Position numbers and translations under genes: made by a program | Shown: positions 18,679-27,434 of the stretch, piece by piece | How positions within the stretch are numbered: the stretch's first letter is position 1 | How the letters are laid out: each line of letters starts with the position of its first letter | Notes under the pieces: generated by a model | Database searches by the model: none | Told to the model about the DNA's origin: nothing | The model's input: only the letters and a program-made list of their open reading frames with translations | NCBI RefSeq assembly: GCF_016623465.1 | Contig: NZ_JAEDAJ010000001.1 | Location: 320,985-384,984, forward strand | DNA from: Brachybacterium halotolerans | GTDB lineage: Bacteria; Actinomycetota; Actinomycetes; Actinomycetales; Dermabacteraceae | Direction of reading: 5' to 3' | DNA: 64,000 bases

Positions 18679-20082
18679 GTGACGGAATCACCCACTGACC
18701 AGTTCGACATCGTCATCCTCGGAGGCGGCAGCGGCGGCTACGCGGCCGCGCTGCGCGGCGCGGAGCTCGGAAAGAGCGTCGCGCTCGTCGAGAAGGACAA
18801 GCTCGGCGGCACCTGCCTGCACCGCGGCTGCGTGCCCACCAAGGCCCTCCTGCACGTCGGCGAGGTCGCCGACAACGCCAAGGAGGGCGGCACCTTCGGC
18901 CTCGACATCGACGTCAAGGGCGTGGACGTCCCGCAGATGCTCGGCTTCAAGGACAAGGTCATCGGCCGCCTGTACAAGGGCCTCCAGGGCCTCGTGAAGA
19001 GCCGCAAGGTCGAGTACGTCGAGGGCTTCGGCCGCCTCACCGGCCCGAAGACCATCACGGTCGAGACCGAGAACGGCACCCGCACCCTGACCGGCGAGAA
19101 CATCGTGCTCGCCTCCGGGTCCTACTCGAAGTCGCTGCCCGGCCTCGAGCTCGGCGGCCGCGTGCTGGACTCCGAGGCGGCGCTGCAGCTGCCCGAGATC
19201 CCGAAGAACCCCATCATCCTGGGCGGTGGCGTGATCGGCGTCGAGTTCGCCTCGGTGTGGAAGTCCCTCGGGGCCGAGTCCGTGACGATCGTGGAGGGCC
19301 TCCCCCACCTCGCGGCGAACGAGGACGAGTCGCTCTCCAAGGCCCTCGAGCGCGCCTTCAAGAAGCGCGGCATCGCCTTCTCCCTCGGCATCTTCTTCGA
19401 GAAGTGCGAGCAGACCGACACCGGCGTGAAGGTGTCCCTGGCGGACGGCACCGTCTACGAGGGCGACTACCTCCTGGTGGCCGTCGGCCGCGGCCCCAGC
19501 ACCAAGGACCTCGGCTACGAGGAGCAGGGCATCGAGATGGACCGCGGCTTCGTGCTCGCGAACAAGGAGACCCTCGAGACGAACGTCCCCGGCGTCTACG
19601 CCGTCGGCGACATCGTGCCTGGCCTCCAGCTCGCCCACCGCGGCTTCCAGCAGGGCATCTTCGTGGCCGAGCGCATCGCCGGCCTGAACCCCGCCCCGAT
19701 CATCGAGTCCGGCATCCCGCGCGTGACCTACTGCGAGCCGCAGCTGGGGTCCGTCGGCCTCACCGAGAAGCAGGCCAAGGAGCAGTTCGGCGACGAGGGC
19801 GTCGAGACCTACGAGTACGGTCTCGGCGGCAACGGCAAGTCCCAGATCCTGGGCACCACGGGCTTCGTCAAGCTCGTCCGGGAGAAGGACGGCCCGGTCG
19901 TGGGCGTCCACATGATCGGCACCAACATGTCCGAGCAGATCGGTGAGGCGCAGCTCATCGTCAACTGGGAGGCCTACCCCGAGGACGTCGCCTCCCTCAT
20001 CCACGCCCACCCGACGCAGAACGAGGCCCTGGGCGAGGCGCATCTCGCGCTCGCCGGCAAGCCTCTGCACGCCCACGCCTGA
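18679..20082 (+). CDS. lpdA: Dihydrolipoyl dehydrogenase (E3)
   Basis: FAD enzyme that reoxidises the dihydrolipoyl arm of E2 and makes NADH, shared by pyruvate and 2-oxoglutarate dehydrogenases. The 467-aa protein has the N-terminal FAD loop LGGGSGGYAAA, redox-active disulfide GGTCLHRGCVPTK, NAD loop GGGVIGVEF, YAVGDIV and the terminal HAHPTQNE with the catalytic His-Glu pair. GTG 18679 was chosen for AGGGAG 7 nt upstream; upstream in-frame sequence is not family-like. It is followed 23 bp later by sucB. Confidence 0.96.
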   Translation: MTESPTDQFDIVILGGGSGGYAAALRGAELGKSVALVEKDKLGGTCLHRGCVPTKALLHVGEVADNAKEGGTFGLDIDVKGVDVPQMLGFKDKVIGRLYKGLQGLVKSRKVEYVEGFGRLTGPKTITVETENGTRTLTGENIVLASGSYSKSLPGLELGGRVLDSEAALQLPEIPKNPIILGGGVIGVEFASVWKSLGAESVTIVEGLPHLAANEDESLSKALERAFKKRGIAFSLGIFFEKCEQTDTGVKVSLADGTVYEGDYLLVAVGRGPSTKDLGYEEQGIEMDRGFVLANKETLETNVPGVYAVGDIVPGLQLAHRGFQQGIFVAERIAGLNPAPIIESGIPRVTYCEPQLGSVGLTEKQAKEQFGDEGVETYEYGLGGNGKSQILGTTGFVKLVREKDGPVVGVHMIGTNMSEQIGEAQLIVNWEAYPEDVASLIHAHPTQNEALGEAHLALAGKPLHAHA

Positions 20083-20105
20083 GCCGCCCCCAGGAGGAGA
20101 AGAAC

Positions 20106-21944
20106 ATGTCCGAAACCGTGAAGATGCCGGCACTCGGCGAGTCCGTCACCGAGGGCACCGTCACCCGGTGGCTCAAGTCCGTCGGTGACACCGTCGAGGT
20201 CGACGAGCCCCTGCTCGAGGTCTCGACCGACAAGGTCGACACCGAGATCCCCTCCCCCGTCGCCGGGACCATCGAGAAGATCCTGGTCGAGGAGGACGAG
20301 GACGCCGAGGTCGGCGCCGATCTCGTCCTGATCGGCGACGGCTCGGGCTCCGGGGACTCCGACTCCGGGGACTCGGGTGCGAGCGAGGACGCGTCGCAGG
20401 ACGGTGGCGAGGACCTCGCCTCCGACGAGACCGCCGCCCCCTCGACCGAGCAGTCCGCCTCTGAGCAGCCCGCCTCCTCCGGCGACTCCGAGTCCACGCA
20501 GGACGAGGGGTCGGCGGATCAGGCCCCGGCCGGCGGCTCCGCGAGCGGCACCGAGGTCTCCATGCCCGCGCTCGGCGAGTCCGTCACCGAGGGCACGGTG
20601 ACCCGCTGGCTCAAGGCGGTCGGCGACAGCGTCGACGAGGACGAGCCGCTGCTCGAGGTCTCGACCGACAAGGTCGACACCGAGATCCCCTCGCCCGTCG
20701 GCGGCACGCTGCTCGAGATCCGCGTCCAGGAGGACGAGGACGCCGAGGTCGGCTCCGTGATCGCCGTCATCGGCGACTCCTCCGGCGCCTCCTCCGCCCC
20801 GGCCGCCCCGGCAGCCGCTCCCCAGGAGGAGCCGGCTCCGAAGGCCGAGGAGAAGCCGGCGGAGAAGACCGAGCCGAAGCCCGCGGAGACGGCGGAGTCG
20901 AAGCCCGCGGAGAAGGCTCCCGAGCCCGCTCCGGCACCCGCCGCCGCGCCCGCCGCGTCCTCGAGCCCGGCCCCGAAGGCCGCTGATGCCGTCTCCGGTG
21001 CCGAGGCCTCCGGGTACGTGACGCCCCTCGTGCGGAAGATGGCGGCCGATGCCGGCATCGACCTGTCGACCGTGACCGGTTCCGGTCTGGGCGGCCGCAT
21101 CCGCAAGCAGGACGTCCAGAAGGCGATCGATGCGCAGAAGGCGGCCTCCGCCCCGGCCGCGGCGCCCGCCGCTGCTCCGGCGTCGGCGGCTCCGTCCGGT
21201 CAGGCTCCCAAGGTCGAGGTCTCCCCGCTGCGCGGCACCGAGGAGAAGATGTCGCGCCTGCGCAAGATCGTCGCCTCGCGGATGGTCGAGTCCCTGCAGA
21301 CGCAGGCGCAGCTGACCACGGCGGTCGAGGTCGACATGACCCGCATCGCGAAGCTGCGCACGCAGGCCAAGGACTCCTTCGCCCAGCGCGAGGGCGCCAA
21401 GCTGACCTTCCTGCCCTTCATCATGCAGGCGGCCGTCGAGGCGCTGAAGACGTACCCGAAGCTGAACGCGGAGATCGACGGCGACGTCATCAAGTACCAC
21501 GGCTCCGAGAACATCGGCATGGCCGCGGACACCGATCGCGGACTCGTGGTCCCGGTCATCAAGAACGCCGGCGACCTGAACCTCGCGGGGCTCGCCCGCC
21601 AGATCGGCGAGCTCGGCGCGAAGGCCAAGGGCAACAAGCTCGGACCGGACGATCTGCAGGGCGCGACCTTCACGATCACGAACACCGGCTCCGGCGGCGC
21701 CCTGTTCGACACCCCGATCGTGCCGAACCCGCAGGTCGGCATCCTGGGCTGCGGCACCATCGTCAAGCGCCCCGCGGTGATCACCACCGAGGAGGGCGAC
21801 GAGGTCATCGCCGTCCGCTCGATGATGTACCTGTTCCTCTCCTACGACCACCGCCTGGTCGACGGCGGGGACGCCGCGCGCTTCCTGACCTTCATGAAGC
21901 AGCGCCTCGAGGGCGGGGCCTTCGGCTCGGAGCTCGGCCTGTGA
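20106..21944 (+). CDS. sucB: 2-oxoacid dehydrogenase E2 (dihydrolipoamide acyltransferase) with two lipoyl domains
   Basis: Forms the core that moves acyl groups from E1 to CoA. Of 612 aa, lipoyl domain 1 spans ~4-78 (Lys43 in STDKVDTE) and lipoyl domain 2 ~151-226, nearly identical. Acidic and Ala/Pro-rich linkers separate them. A peripheral subunit-binding domain lies ~299-335 (YVTPLVRKMAADAGIDL). The acyltransferase domain ends with the catalytic YDHRLVDGG. Actinobacterial relatives are annotated SucB or DlaT, and the same E2 can serve pyruvate and oxoglutarate complexes; which applies here is open. Start ATG has AGGAGG upstream. Confidence 0.93.
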   Translation: MSETVKMPALGESVTEGTVTRWLKSVGDTVEVDEPLLEVSTDKVDTEIPSPVAGTIEKILVEEDEDAEVGADLVLIGDGSGSGDSDSGDSGASEDASQDGGEDLASDETAAPSTEQSASEQPASSGDSESTQDEGSADQAPAGGSASGTEVSMPALGESVTEGTVTRWLKAVGDSVDEDEPLLEVSTDKVDTEIPSPVGGTLLEIRVQEDEDAEVGSVIAVIGDSSGASSAPAAPAAAPQEEPAPKAEEKPAEKTEPKPAETAESKPAEKAPEPAPAPAAAPAASSSPAPKAADAVSGAEASGYVTPLVRKMAADAGIDLSTVTGSGLGGRIRKQDVQKAIDAQKAASAPAAAPAAAPASAAPSGQAPKVEVSPLRGTEEKMSRLRKIVASRMVESLQTQAQLTTAVEVDMTRIAKLRTQAKDSFAQREGAKLTFLPFIMQAAVEALKTYPKLNAEIDGDVIKYHGSENIGMAADTDRGLVVPVIKNAGDLNLAGLARQIGELGAKAKGNKLGPDDLQGATFTITNTGSGGALFDTPIVPNPQVGILGCGTIVKRPAVITTEEGDEVIAVRSMMYLFLSYDHRLVDGGDAARFLTFMKQRLEGGAFGSELGL

Positions 21945-21948
21945 CGGT

Positions 21949-22004
21949 CTGATCCGCTGCGGCTGATCCGCTGCGGCTGATCCGCCGCGGCTGATCCGCA
22001 GCGG
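21949..22004. repeat. Four 14-bp tandem repeats
   Basis: Four consecutive units of CTGATCCGCNGCGG, with one variable base (T,T,C,A), lie immediately after the sucB stop and before its terminator. Each unit contains a partial dyad. Confidence 0.85.
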
Positions 22005-22015
22005 ATCCGCACCGC

Positions 22016-22049
22016 GGGAGCCCGGCACCGTGATCGGTGCCGGGCTCCC
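22016..22049 (+). terminator. Terminator after sucB
   Basis: A 15-bp stem GGGAGCCCGGCACCG with its complement around a TGAT loop, between convergent genes, so it may serve both strands. Confidence 0.8.
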
Positions 22050-22092
22050 GTGCGTCCGGGGCACCCCACCCCTCCCTCGGGGCGGTCCGGGG

Positions 22093-23574
22093 CTACGCCT
22101 CGACGGCGCTCGCGGCGCGCACCCGCCAGCTGCCGTCCTCGCGGATGAGGTCGAGGAGGACCTCCTGCTTCCCCGCCGCGGGGCGGACCACGACCGCGCC
22201 GTCGCTCGTGGTGAGTCGAAGCTCGCCCTGGTCGAGCGCGGCGCGGACGCGGGCGGTCCCGCCCTGCTCGTCGAGCTGCTCGATCTGCGCGCTCGTCACC
22301 ACCGGTCCTTCTCCCTCGACCTCGACGTCCTGGTAGGCGTCGCGGAGGGCATCGTCCTGCGCGGCGGCGGGACTGCCCTGGGCGCACACGGTCGTCTCCG
22401 TCCGTCCCGTCACGTAGTGGTGGCGGCCGAGCGCGAGCTCCTGCACGAGGGCCCTGGGGTCCTCGATCACGGCCGACGCCGCGGCGGGTGCGTCCGCGGA
22501 GGGGGACGACGCCGTCTCGTAGGGCGCACCGTCGGAGGGCGCCGCATCCGTGGGCGTCAGGGTCTCGGGCGGCGTCCCGGTCGCGACCGGTGTCGGTGCC
22601 TCGCGGTGCACCAGGGCGGCTCCGACTGCAGCCGCGCCGCCGCCGAGCACGAGCACTGTGGCCGCGGCCGCCAGCACCATGCCGCGACGAGGGAGTCGAG
22701 GGACCGACCAGCGCGGGCCCCGATGCCGGGTGGGCCCGCCCCGCCCGCGTGCGGGACGCCGCCCTCGTGCGGATCTCGCGGAGAGCCTCCGAGACGCATG
22801 CTCAAGGGCCTCGGCGCCGAGGATCCCCTCGTCGGACGCGAGCGCCTCCGTCGGGTCCGTGCCGCGCGCGAGGCGCGCCCGCCACCCCTCGGACCACGCA
22901 GGGGGCGGGGCGGCGAGCGGGACCGACGGAGAGGAGGGAGCCGGCGCAGCAGAGGCGGCCTCCCCCGGCGTCGGCGCCGACGGGAGTCCCGGAAGCGTGT
23001 CGAGCCGCCGGCGCAGCGTGCGCCCCTGGTCCTCGAGCACGGAATCGAGCCAGTGCTGATCCTGCATCCGGGCGCCCACCGATCCGTCCGATCGGAGGGA
23101 TCGGAGATCCGAGATCACCACCGTGCCGTCGGGCCTCGCCCCCAGTCCTGCGCCGGGCGCGAGGCCGACGACCCAGCCGCGCGCGTGCAGAGCGCTCACG
23201 AGGGCCTCGAGATCCTCGCGCGCATCGTGCAGCGCATGGCGCTCGAGCGTGGGCGGTGTCGCCTCCTCCGGCTGGGCCCGGCGCCGTCCTCCGCCGAGCC
23301 GCAGCGGAGCGTGCGGCTCCAGGAGCAGCCCGGCCGCGTCCTCGCCGAGCAGACGCGGAGCCGCCCGCACCCCGTCCCCACCGAGAGCGGTCAGAAGGCG
23401 TGCGACGTCCCGCAGACGCGTCCTCTCCTCGCGCGTCGTGGCGCGCACCCGGCACATGCGCCGCCCCTCCCGCTCGACCAGCAGCACCTCCTGGTCGCCG
23501 TGCGAGGAGACGACGGCCAGCACGGACTCTGCCGGCTCCTCGCCTCCGGTCGCGGGCTCCTCATGCGCAGTCAT
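22093..23574 (-). CDS. Pseudokinase-like single-pass membrane protein
   Basis: A 493-aa protein in three parts. Residues ~1-190 resemble a Ser/Thr kinase fold: LHARGWVVGLAPG aligns with the kinase LHxxGxxHxDLKP loop, and GTVVISDL with the xVxIxDFG strand, but the catalytic HRD Asp and DFG Phe-Gly are absent and no Gly-rich loop or VAIK Lys is evident. A long Pro/Ala/Arg linker follows. A single membrane helix near residues ~290-315 (VLAAAATVLVLGGGAAA) precedes an outside domain with a Thr/Pro/Ala stalk and one Cys. The kinase relation is my inference from motif alignment. It may bind a ligand or partner outside and signal through a dead kinase domain. Alternative: unrelated conserved protein. 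Confidence 0.55.
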   Translation of the reverse strand: MTAHEEPATGGEEPAESVLAVVSSHGDQEVLLVEREGRRMCRVRATTREERTRLRDVARLLTALGGDGVRAAPRLLGEDAAGLLLEPHAPLRLGGGRRRAQPEEATPPTLERHALHDAREDLEALVSALHARGWVVGLAPGAGLGARPDGTVVISDLRSLRSDGSVGARMQDQHWLDSVLEDQGRTLRRRLDTLPGLPSAPTPGEAASAAPAPSSPSVPLAAPPPAWSEGWRARLARGTDPTEALASDEGILGAEALEHASRRLSARSARGRRPARGRGGPTRHRGPRWSVPRLPRRGMVLAAAATVLVLGGGAAAVGAALVHREAPTPVATGTPPETLTPTDAAPSDGAPYETASSPSADAPAAASAVIEDPRALVQELALGRHHYVTGRTETTVCAQGSPAAAQDDALRDAYQDVEVEGEGPVVTSAQIEQLDEQGGTARVRAALDQGELRLTTSDGAVVVRPAAGKQEVLLDLIREDGSWRVRAASAVEA

Positions 23575-23708
23575 GGGCACAGTGAACACCTGCGTCCGGT
23601 CGTCCCCTCCTCGTCATCCACAATCCGCAGGCAGCGGGCCGGGGACGGGCGCCTCGACGCCCGCGCGGAAGGGCCCTGGACGCGTCGGTCCGCCGGGGCC
23701 CGCGGCGG

Positions 23709-23714
23709 TAGGCT
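23709..23714 (+). promoter_or_regulatory. -10 box of a leaderless lipB promoter
   Basis: TAGGCT ends 7 nt before the GTG at 23722. Confidence 0.5.
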
Positions 23715-23721
23715 GGAGGGC

Positions 23722-24420
23722 GTGCTCGACGTCATCCGCCTCGGTTTCAGCGAAGACCTCCCCGGAGGGGACCAGCACGAGGAGTTCGGGCTCCCGCCGG
23801 GCCCCGTCGAGTACCACGCCGCCTGGGACGTGCAGAGGCAGGTCCACGCCGACGTCGTCGCCGGCCGTCGGCCGAACTCGCTGATCCTGCTCGAGCACCA
23901 GAGCGTCTTCACCGCGGGCAAGCTCACCGCCGAGAACGAGCGCCCCCGCGACGGCGCCCCCGTGGTCGACATCGATCGCGGCGGCAAGATCACCTGGCAC
24001 GGGCCCCAGCAGCTCGTCGGATACCCGATCGTCACGCTCCCCGCGCCGATCGACGTCGTCGGCTTCGTGAGGGCGCTCGAGCAGGCCCTCATCGGCGTGG
24101 CGTCGACCTTCTCGCTCGAGACGGAACCGGTCGAGGGCCGCAGCGGCGTCTGGGTGGTGCGCGAGGGCGAGGAGGACCGCAAGCTCGCGGCGATCGGCAT
24201 GCGCGTCTCCAAGCGCACCACGATGCACGGCTTCGCCCTGAACTGCGCGAACGACCTCACCTGGGCCGAGAACGTCATCCCCTGCGGGATCGACGACGCG
24301 GGGGTGACGAGCCTGAGTGCGGAGCTCGGCCGGAGGGTGCCGGTCGCCGAGGTCATCGACGTCGCCGAGGCCGCCATGACCGATCTCGTGGCGGAGCGCA
24401 CGTCGCCGCGCTCACGCTGA
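23722..24420 (+). CDS. lipB: Octanoyl-(ACP):protein octanoyltransferase
   Basis: Transfers octanoate from ACP to the lipoyl domains of E2 and GcvH, the first step of endogenous lipoylation. The 232-aa protein has DRGGKITWHGPQQLVGYP, KLAAIGMRVSKRTTMHGFALN with the catalytic Lys, and NVIPCGI with the catalytic Cys. GTG 23722 follows a -10 box at leaderless distance; upstream in-frame sequence lies antisense to the pseudokinase gene. It sits next to lipA and close to the E2 gene it modifies. Confidence 0.94.
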   Translation: MLDVIRLGFSEDLPGGDQHEEFGLPPGPVEYHAAWDVQRQVHADVVAGRRPNSLILLEHQSVFTAGKLTAENERPRDGAPVVDIDRGGKITWHGPQQLVGYPIVTLPAPIDVVGFVRALEQALIGVASTFSLETEPVEGRSGVWVVREGEEDRKLAAIGMRVSKRTTMHGFALNCANDLTWAENVIPCGIDDAGVTSLSAELGRRVPVAEVIDVAEAAMTDLVAERTSPRSR

Positions 24421-24445
24421 CGCGGCCGCGCGGCGCGTGCGCCAC

Positions 24446-24451
24446 TAGACT
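24446..24451 (+). promoter_or_regulatory. Possible -10 box for lipA
   Basis: TAGACT lies 30 nt upstream of the lipA GTG, which also has a strong GGAGGAGG ribosome site; lipA may be transcribed separately from lipB. Confidence 0.4.
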
Positions 24452-24481
24452 GAACCGACACCGCGAACGGAGGAGGAACGC

Positions 24482-25504
24482 GTGACGATCGCTCCCGAGG
24501 GACGCCGAATGCTCCGCGTCGAGGCTCGCAATGCCGAGACCCCCATCGAGCGCAAGCCCGAGTGGATCAAGACCCGCGCCGTGATGGGCCCGGAGTACAC
24601 CGCCATGAAGAAGCGGGTGCACGGCCGCGGCCTGCACACCGTGTGCGAGGAGGCGGGCTGCCCCAACATCTTCGAGTGCTGGGAGGACCGCGAGGCCTCG
24701 TTCCTCATCGGAGGTGATCGCTGCACGAGGCGCTGCGACTTCTGCGACATCGCGACCGGCAAGCCCGATCCGCTGGATCCGATGGAGCCCTTCAAGGTCG
24801 CCGAGTCCGTCAAGGAGATGGGCCTGCGCTACTCGACGATCACGGGAGTGGCCCGCGATGACCTGCCCGACGGCGCCGCCGGGCTGTTCGCCGAGACCTG
24901 CAAGCAGGTGCACGCGCTGAACCCCGGCTGCGGGGTCGAGCTCCTCATCGACGACATCAAGGGCTCGGACACGGCGCTGCAGCAGGTCTTCGACGCGCGC
25001 CCCGAGGTCTTCGCGCACAACCTCGAGACCGTGCCGCGGATCTTCAAGCAGATCCGCCCCGCCTTCCGCTACGAGCGCAGCCTCTCGGTGCTCTCGATGG
25101 CGAAGTCGGCCGGCATGATCACGAAGTCGAACCTGATCCTCGGCATGGGCGAGACGCCCGACGAGGTCATCGACTCCCTGCAGAGCCTGCACGACGCCGG
25201 CTGCGACATCATCACGATCACGCAGTACCTGCGTCCCTCGAAGCTGCACCACCCCATCGATCGCTGGCTCAAGCCCCAGGAGTTCGTCGAGCTGTCCGAG
25301 ATCGCCGAGGACATGGGTTTCCTCGGCGTCATGGCGGGACCGATGGTCCGCTCCTCGTACCGCTCGGGCCGACTGTGGGCGCAGGCGATGAAGAAGCTCG
25401 GCCGCGAGATCCCCGAGAACCTCCGGCACCTCGACCAGGACACCCCCGCCCGGCAGGAGGCGGCGAGCGTGGTCGCTCGCATGTCCGCCGCGCAGGCGGG
25501 CTGA
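24482..25504 (+). CDS. lipA: Lipoyl synthase (radical SAM)
   Basis: Inserts two sulfurs into the octanoyl chain on E2, using an auxiliary [4Fe-4S] cluster as the sulfur source. The 340-aa protein has the auxiliary-cluster motif [13 protein letters not shown], the radical SAM motif CTRRCDFC and the C-terminal RSSYRSG with the conserved RSSY Ser. GTG 24482 has GGAGGAGG upstream. The sulfur supply is presumably from SufS-SufU, encoded at 43-45 kb (inference). Confidence 0.97.
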   Translation: MTIAPEGRRMLRVEARNAETPIERKPEWIKTRAVMGPEYTAMKKRVHGRGLHTVCEEAGCPNIFECWEDREASFLIGGDRCTRRCDFCDIATGKPDPLDPMEPFKVAESVKEMGLRYSTITGVARDDLPDGAAGLFAETCKQVHALNPGCGVELLIDDIKGSDTALQQVFDARPEVFAHNLETVPRIFKQIRPAFRYERSLSVLSMAKSAGMITKSNLILGMGETPDEVIDSLQSLHDAGCDIITITQYLRPSKLHHPIDRWLKPQEFVELSEIAEDMGFLGVMAGPMVRSSYRSGRLWAQAMKKLGREIPENLRHLDQDTPARQEAASVVARMSAAQAG

Positions 25505-25524
25505 CACCTCATTTAGGAAGAACC

Positions 25525-26259
25525 ATGGCACGCACCAAGGACACGGACGCCACCGCGGCGAAGCCCAAGAAGCAGGGCCGCATCAAGCAGATGGTGGAGG
25601 TCTTCAAGGTCACCCAGGAGGCCGACCGCTCGACCCTGCCCTGGATGATCGGCGCGCTGGTCGTCTCGATCCTCGTGCTGACGATCCTCAGCAAGCTCAT
25701 TCTGGGCATGATCTGGTACGGCATCTTCCTGGGCATCGCCGTGGGCCTGCTCGCCGCGATGTTCATCCTCGCGCGCAAGGCGGAGTCCGCCGCGTTCAAC
25801 AGGATCAAGGGCCAGTCCGGCGCCCCGCTCGCGGCCATGCAGTCCATCCGCCGCGGCTGGAACGTCGAGGAGGAGCCGGTGCAGATGGATCCGCGCTCGC
25901 AGAAGATGATCTTCCGCGCCTCGGGCCGCGCGGGCGTCGCGATCGTGGCCGAGGACGGCACCGGCCCCTCGATGAAGATGCTCGACAAGGAGACGCGACG
26001 GGTCAAGCGCGTGCTGAACAACGAGCCGATCCCGATCCATCGGATCGTCGTGGGCGACGGCGAGGACCAGACCCCGCTGCACAAGCTCCCCTCCTACATG
26101 ACGCGCATGAAGAAGACGCTCACCAAGGACGAGTCGGCAGCCGTGGGCAAGCGCCTCGCGGCGCTCACGCCCTCGCTGCGCACCGCGGTCCCCAAGGGCA
26201 TCGATCCCACGCGCACCCGCGGCGTGAGCAAGAAGGCCATGATGCGCGGAGGCCGCTGA
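25525..26259 (+). CDS. DUF4191 membrane protein
   Basis: A 244-aa protein with a Lys-rich N-terminus, two transmembrane helices near residues 38-60 and 62-85, and a C-terminal cytoplasmic domain of ~150 aa with conserved RRGWNVEEEPVQMDPRS. I recognise this as DUF4191, conserved next to lipA in actinobacteria; the function is unknown. It starts 20 bp after lipA with a weak AGGAAG site, so it is probably co-transcribed. A 14-bp-stem terminator follows. Confidence 0.88.
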   Translation: MARTKDTDATAAKPKKQGRIKQMVEVFKVTQEADRSTLPWMIGALVVSILVLTILSKLILGMIWYGIFLGIAVGLLAAMFILARKAESAAFNRIKGQSGAPLAAMQSIRRGWNVEEEPVQMDPRSQKMIFRASGRAGVAIVAEDGTGPSMKMLDKETRRVKRVLNNEPIPIHRIVVGDGEDQTPLHKLPSYMTRMKKTLTKDESAAVGKRLAALTPSLRTAVPKGIDPTRTRGVSKKAMMRGGR

Positions 26260-26670
26260 GCCGGTTTCTCGAGGGATCCCCCGGTCCTCCCCCGCGCGCG
26301 ATGCACCCGGCGCCCCCGCCGTCCTGCCGACCCGATCGGCCCGGACGGCGGGGGCGCTCGCATGTGCGCCCGGGGCCGCTGCCGCCGATTCCGTCCCCGG
26401 CTCCCGCCGCGCGCCGACCGCATGCCGCCAGGGACCGAGAGCAAAGCCGTGACCATTCCGTAATATTCGTTATCCAAACGTGACCTCAATGGAGCCGCAG
26501 GTCAAAGGGCCCTCATGGGGGCCGAGGAAAGGCTCGGATCCGGGCTGCTCGGGAGGACGAGGTGAGCCCGTCACGGATGGGGACGAGTCCGGGGCGCGGG
26601 CGGCGGGGCGCGCCCGGATCGTGCGACCGAGGGCTTCCCCCGCGGGCCTTCTCAGATACGGACGACGGCC
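26260..26670. other. 411-bp gene-free region with terminator and an AT-rich segment
   Basis: Between the convergent DUF4191 and RDD genes. It holds the DUF4191 terminator and, at about 26447-26490, a strikingly AT-rich stretch with two GGTCACG repeats (minus strand) flanking TTTGGATAACGAATATTACG. No convincing open frame is driven from it on either strand. Confidence 0.6.
26311..26356 (+). terminator. Terminator after DUF4191 gene
   Basis: A 14-bp stem CGCCCCCGCCGTCC with perfect complement; the loop itself contains a small CCGA/TCGG stem. Confidence 0.75.
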
Positions 26671-27105
26671 TCAGATGCGGACCACGGCGGTCGCCGCGGC
26701 GACGTCGTGGAGGGGCTGGCGGTCGCGGTTCCAGATGATCCCCGGGACGACGAGCAGCAGGAGAGCGGTGCGCAGCACGGCGCGCACCAGGATGGGCATC
26801 CGCCCGGAGACGGGGGCGACGCGCAGGCGCATCGCGAACTGGCCGATCGTGAGCCCGAAAAGGCTGATGAGCACGATGTTCTCCGCGGCGAAGAGCGCCA
26901 GCGTCGCCATCGGATCGCCCTTCGCGGCGAGCTGCGAGACGAGCAGGCACAGCCCCCAGTCGATGAGCAGGGAGAGCACGCGGCGCCCGAACGGGGCCAC
27001 GGATCCGGACCCCTCGGCGGGCAGGCCGAGACGCGATCCGGGCACGTACTCCTCGTCCACGGGCGGGCCCTCGAGCCAGGCGCCCAGATCCTTGCGGTCG
27101 ATCAC
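26671..27105 (-). CDS. RDD family membrane protein
   Basis: A 144-aa protein with the RDD domain: GRRVLSLLIDWGLCLL (the R and D of the name), a second helix near IVLISLFGLTIGQFAMRLRV, and a third with AVLRTALLLLVVPGIIWNRDRQPLHDVAA, where the terminal Asp is conserved. RDD proteins are small membrane proteins of uncertain transport or stress function. GTG 27105 was chosen because a TACCCT box lies 6 nt upstream and the extended frame is Arg-rich and unconserved. It is divergent from glnA. Confidence 0.85.
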   Translation of the reverse strand: MIDRKDLGAWLEGPPVDEEYVPGSRLGLPAEGSGSVAPFGRRVLSLLIDWGLCLLVSQLAAKGDPMATLALFAAENIVLISLFGLTIGQFAMRLRVAPVSGRMPILVRAVLRTALLLLVVPGIIWNRDRQPLHDVAAATAVVRI

Positions 27106-27434
27106 CGCTCCAGGGTACTGAAGGCGCGCCCGCGCGGTCCGCTCGCGGTGGCCCCGGGCGCCGTGAGAGCCGCCACCAGACCGCATCCGAGGACTCCTCC
27201 CGAGCCCGCGTCGGCGTCCGGCGGGGACGCCCGGAGGGCTCCGGCGGGGACGCGGGAGGGCGCCGCCCGGCGGCGTCGGTCGTCGGAGGCGTCCATCCGG
27301 GCGTCCTAGACTTCCGGGAGCAGGGTCGCGGCGCGCCGCGATCCCCGAGCGGCGGACGGACCCGGGTCCCTGCCGCCGAGTGACCGCCCCCAGGGGTTCA
27401 GCAGCGCATGCGGGAGCATGCGGATGGAGGAGAC
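27106..27434. other. Divergent RDD/glnA intergenic region
   Basis: A 329-bp very GC-rich region holding the RDD leaderless promoter at its left end and a GGAGGAG ribosome site for glnA at its right end. No GlnR-type operator or clear glnA promoter was recognised by eye. Confidence 0.4.
27112..27117 (-). promoter_or_regulatory. -10 box of a leaderless RDD-gene promoter
   Basis: TACCCT on the minus strand ends 6 nt before the GTG at 27105. Confidence 0.5.

Noticed and set aside
21949..22004. CRISPR array
   Set aside because: Units are 14 bp and contiguous without spacers.
22030..24420. 796-residue version of LipB
   Set aside because: The N-terminal ~560 residues are antisense to the pseudokinase-like gene; true start is GTG 23722.
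26480..27121. 213-residue plus-strand frame starting next to the AT-rich island
   Set aside because: Antisense to the RDD gene, Arg/Ser-rich and without motif; the promoter-like island is real but this frame is not supported.
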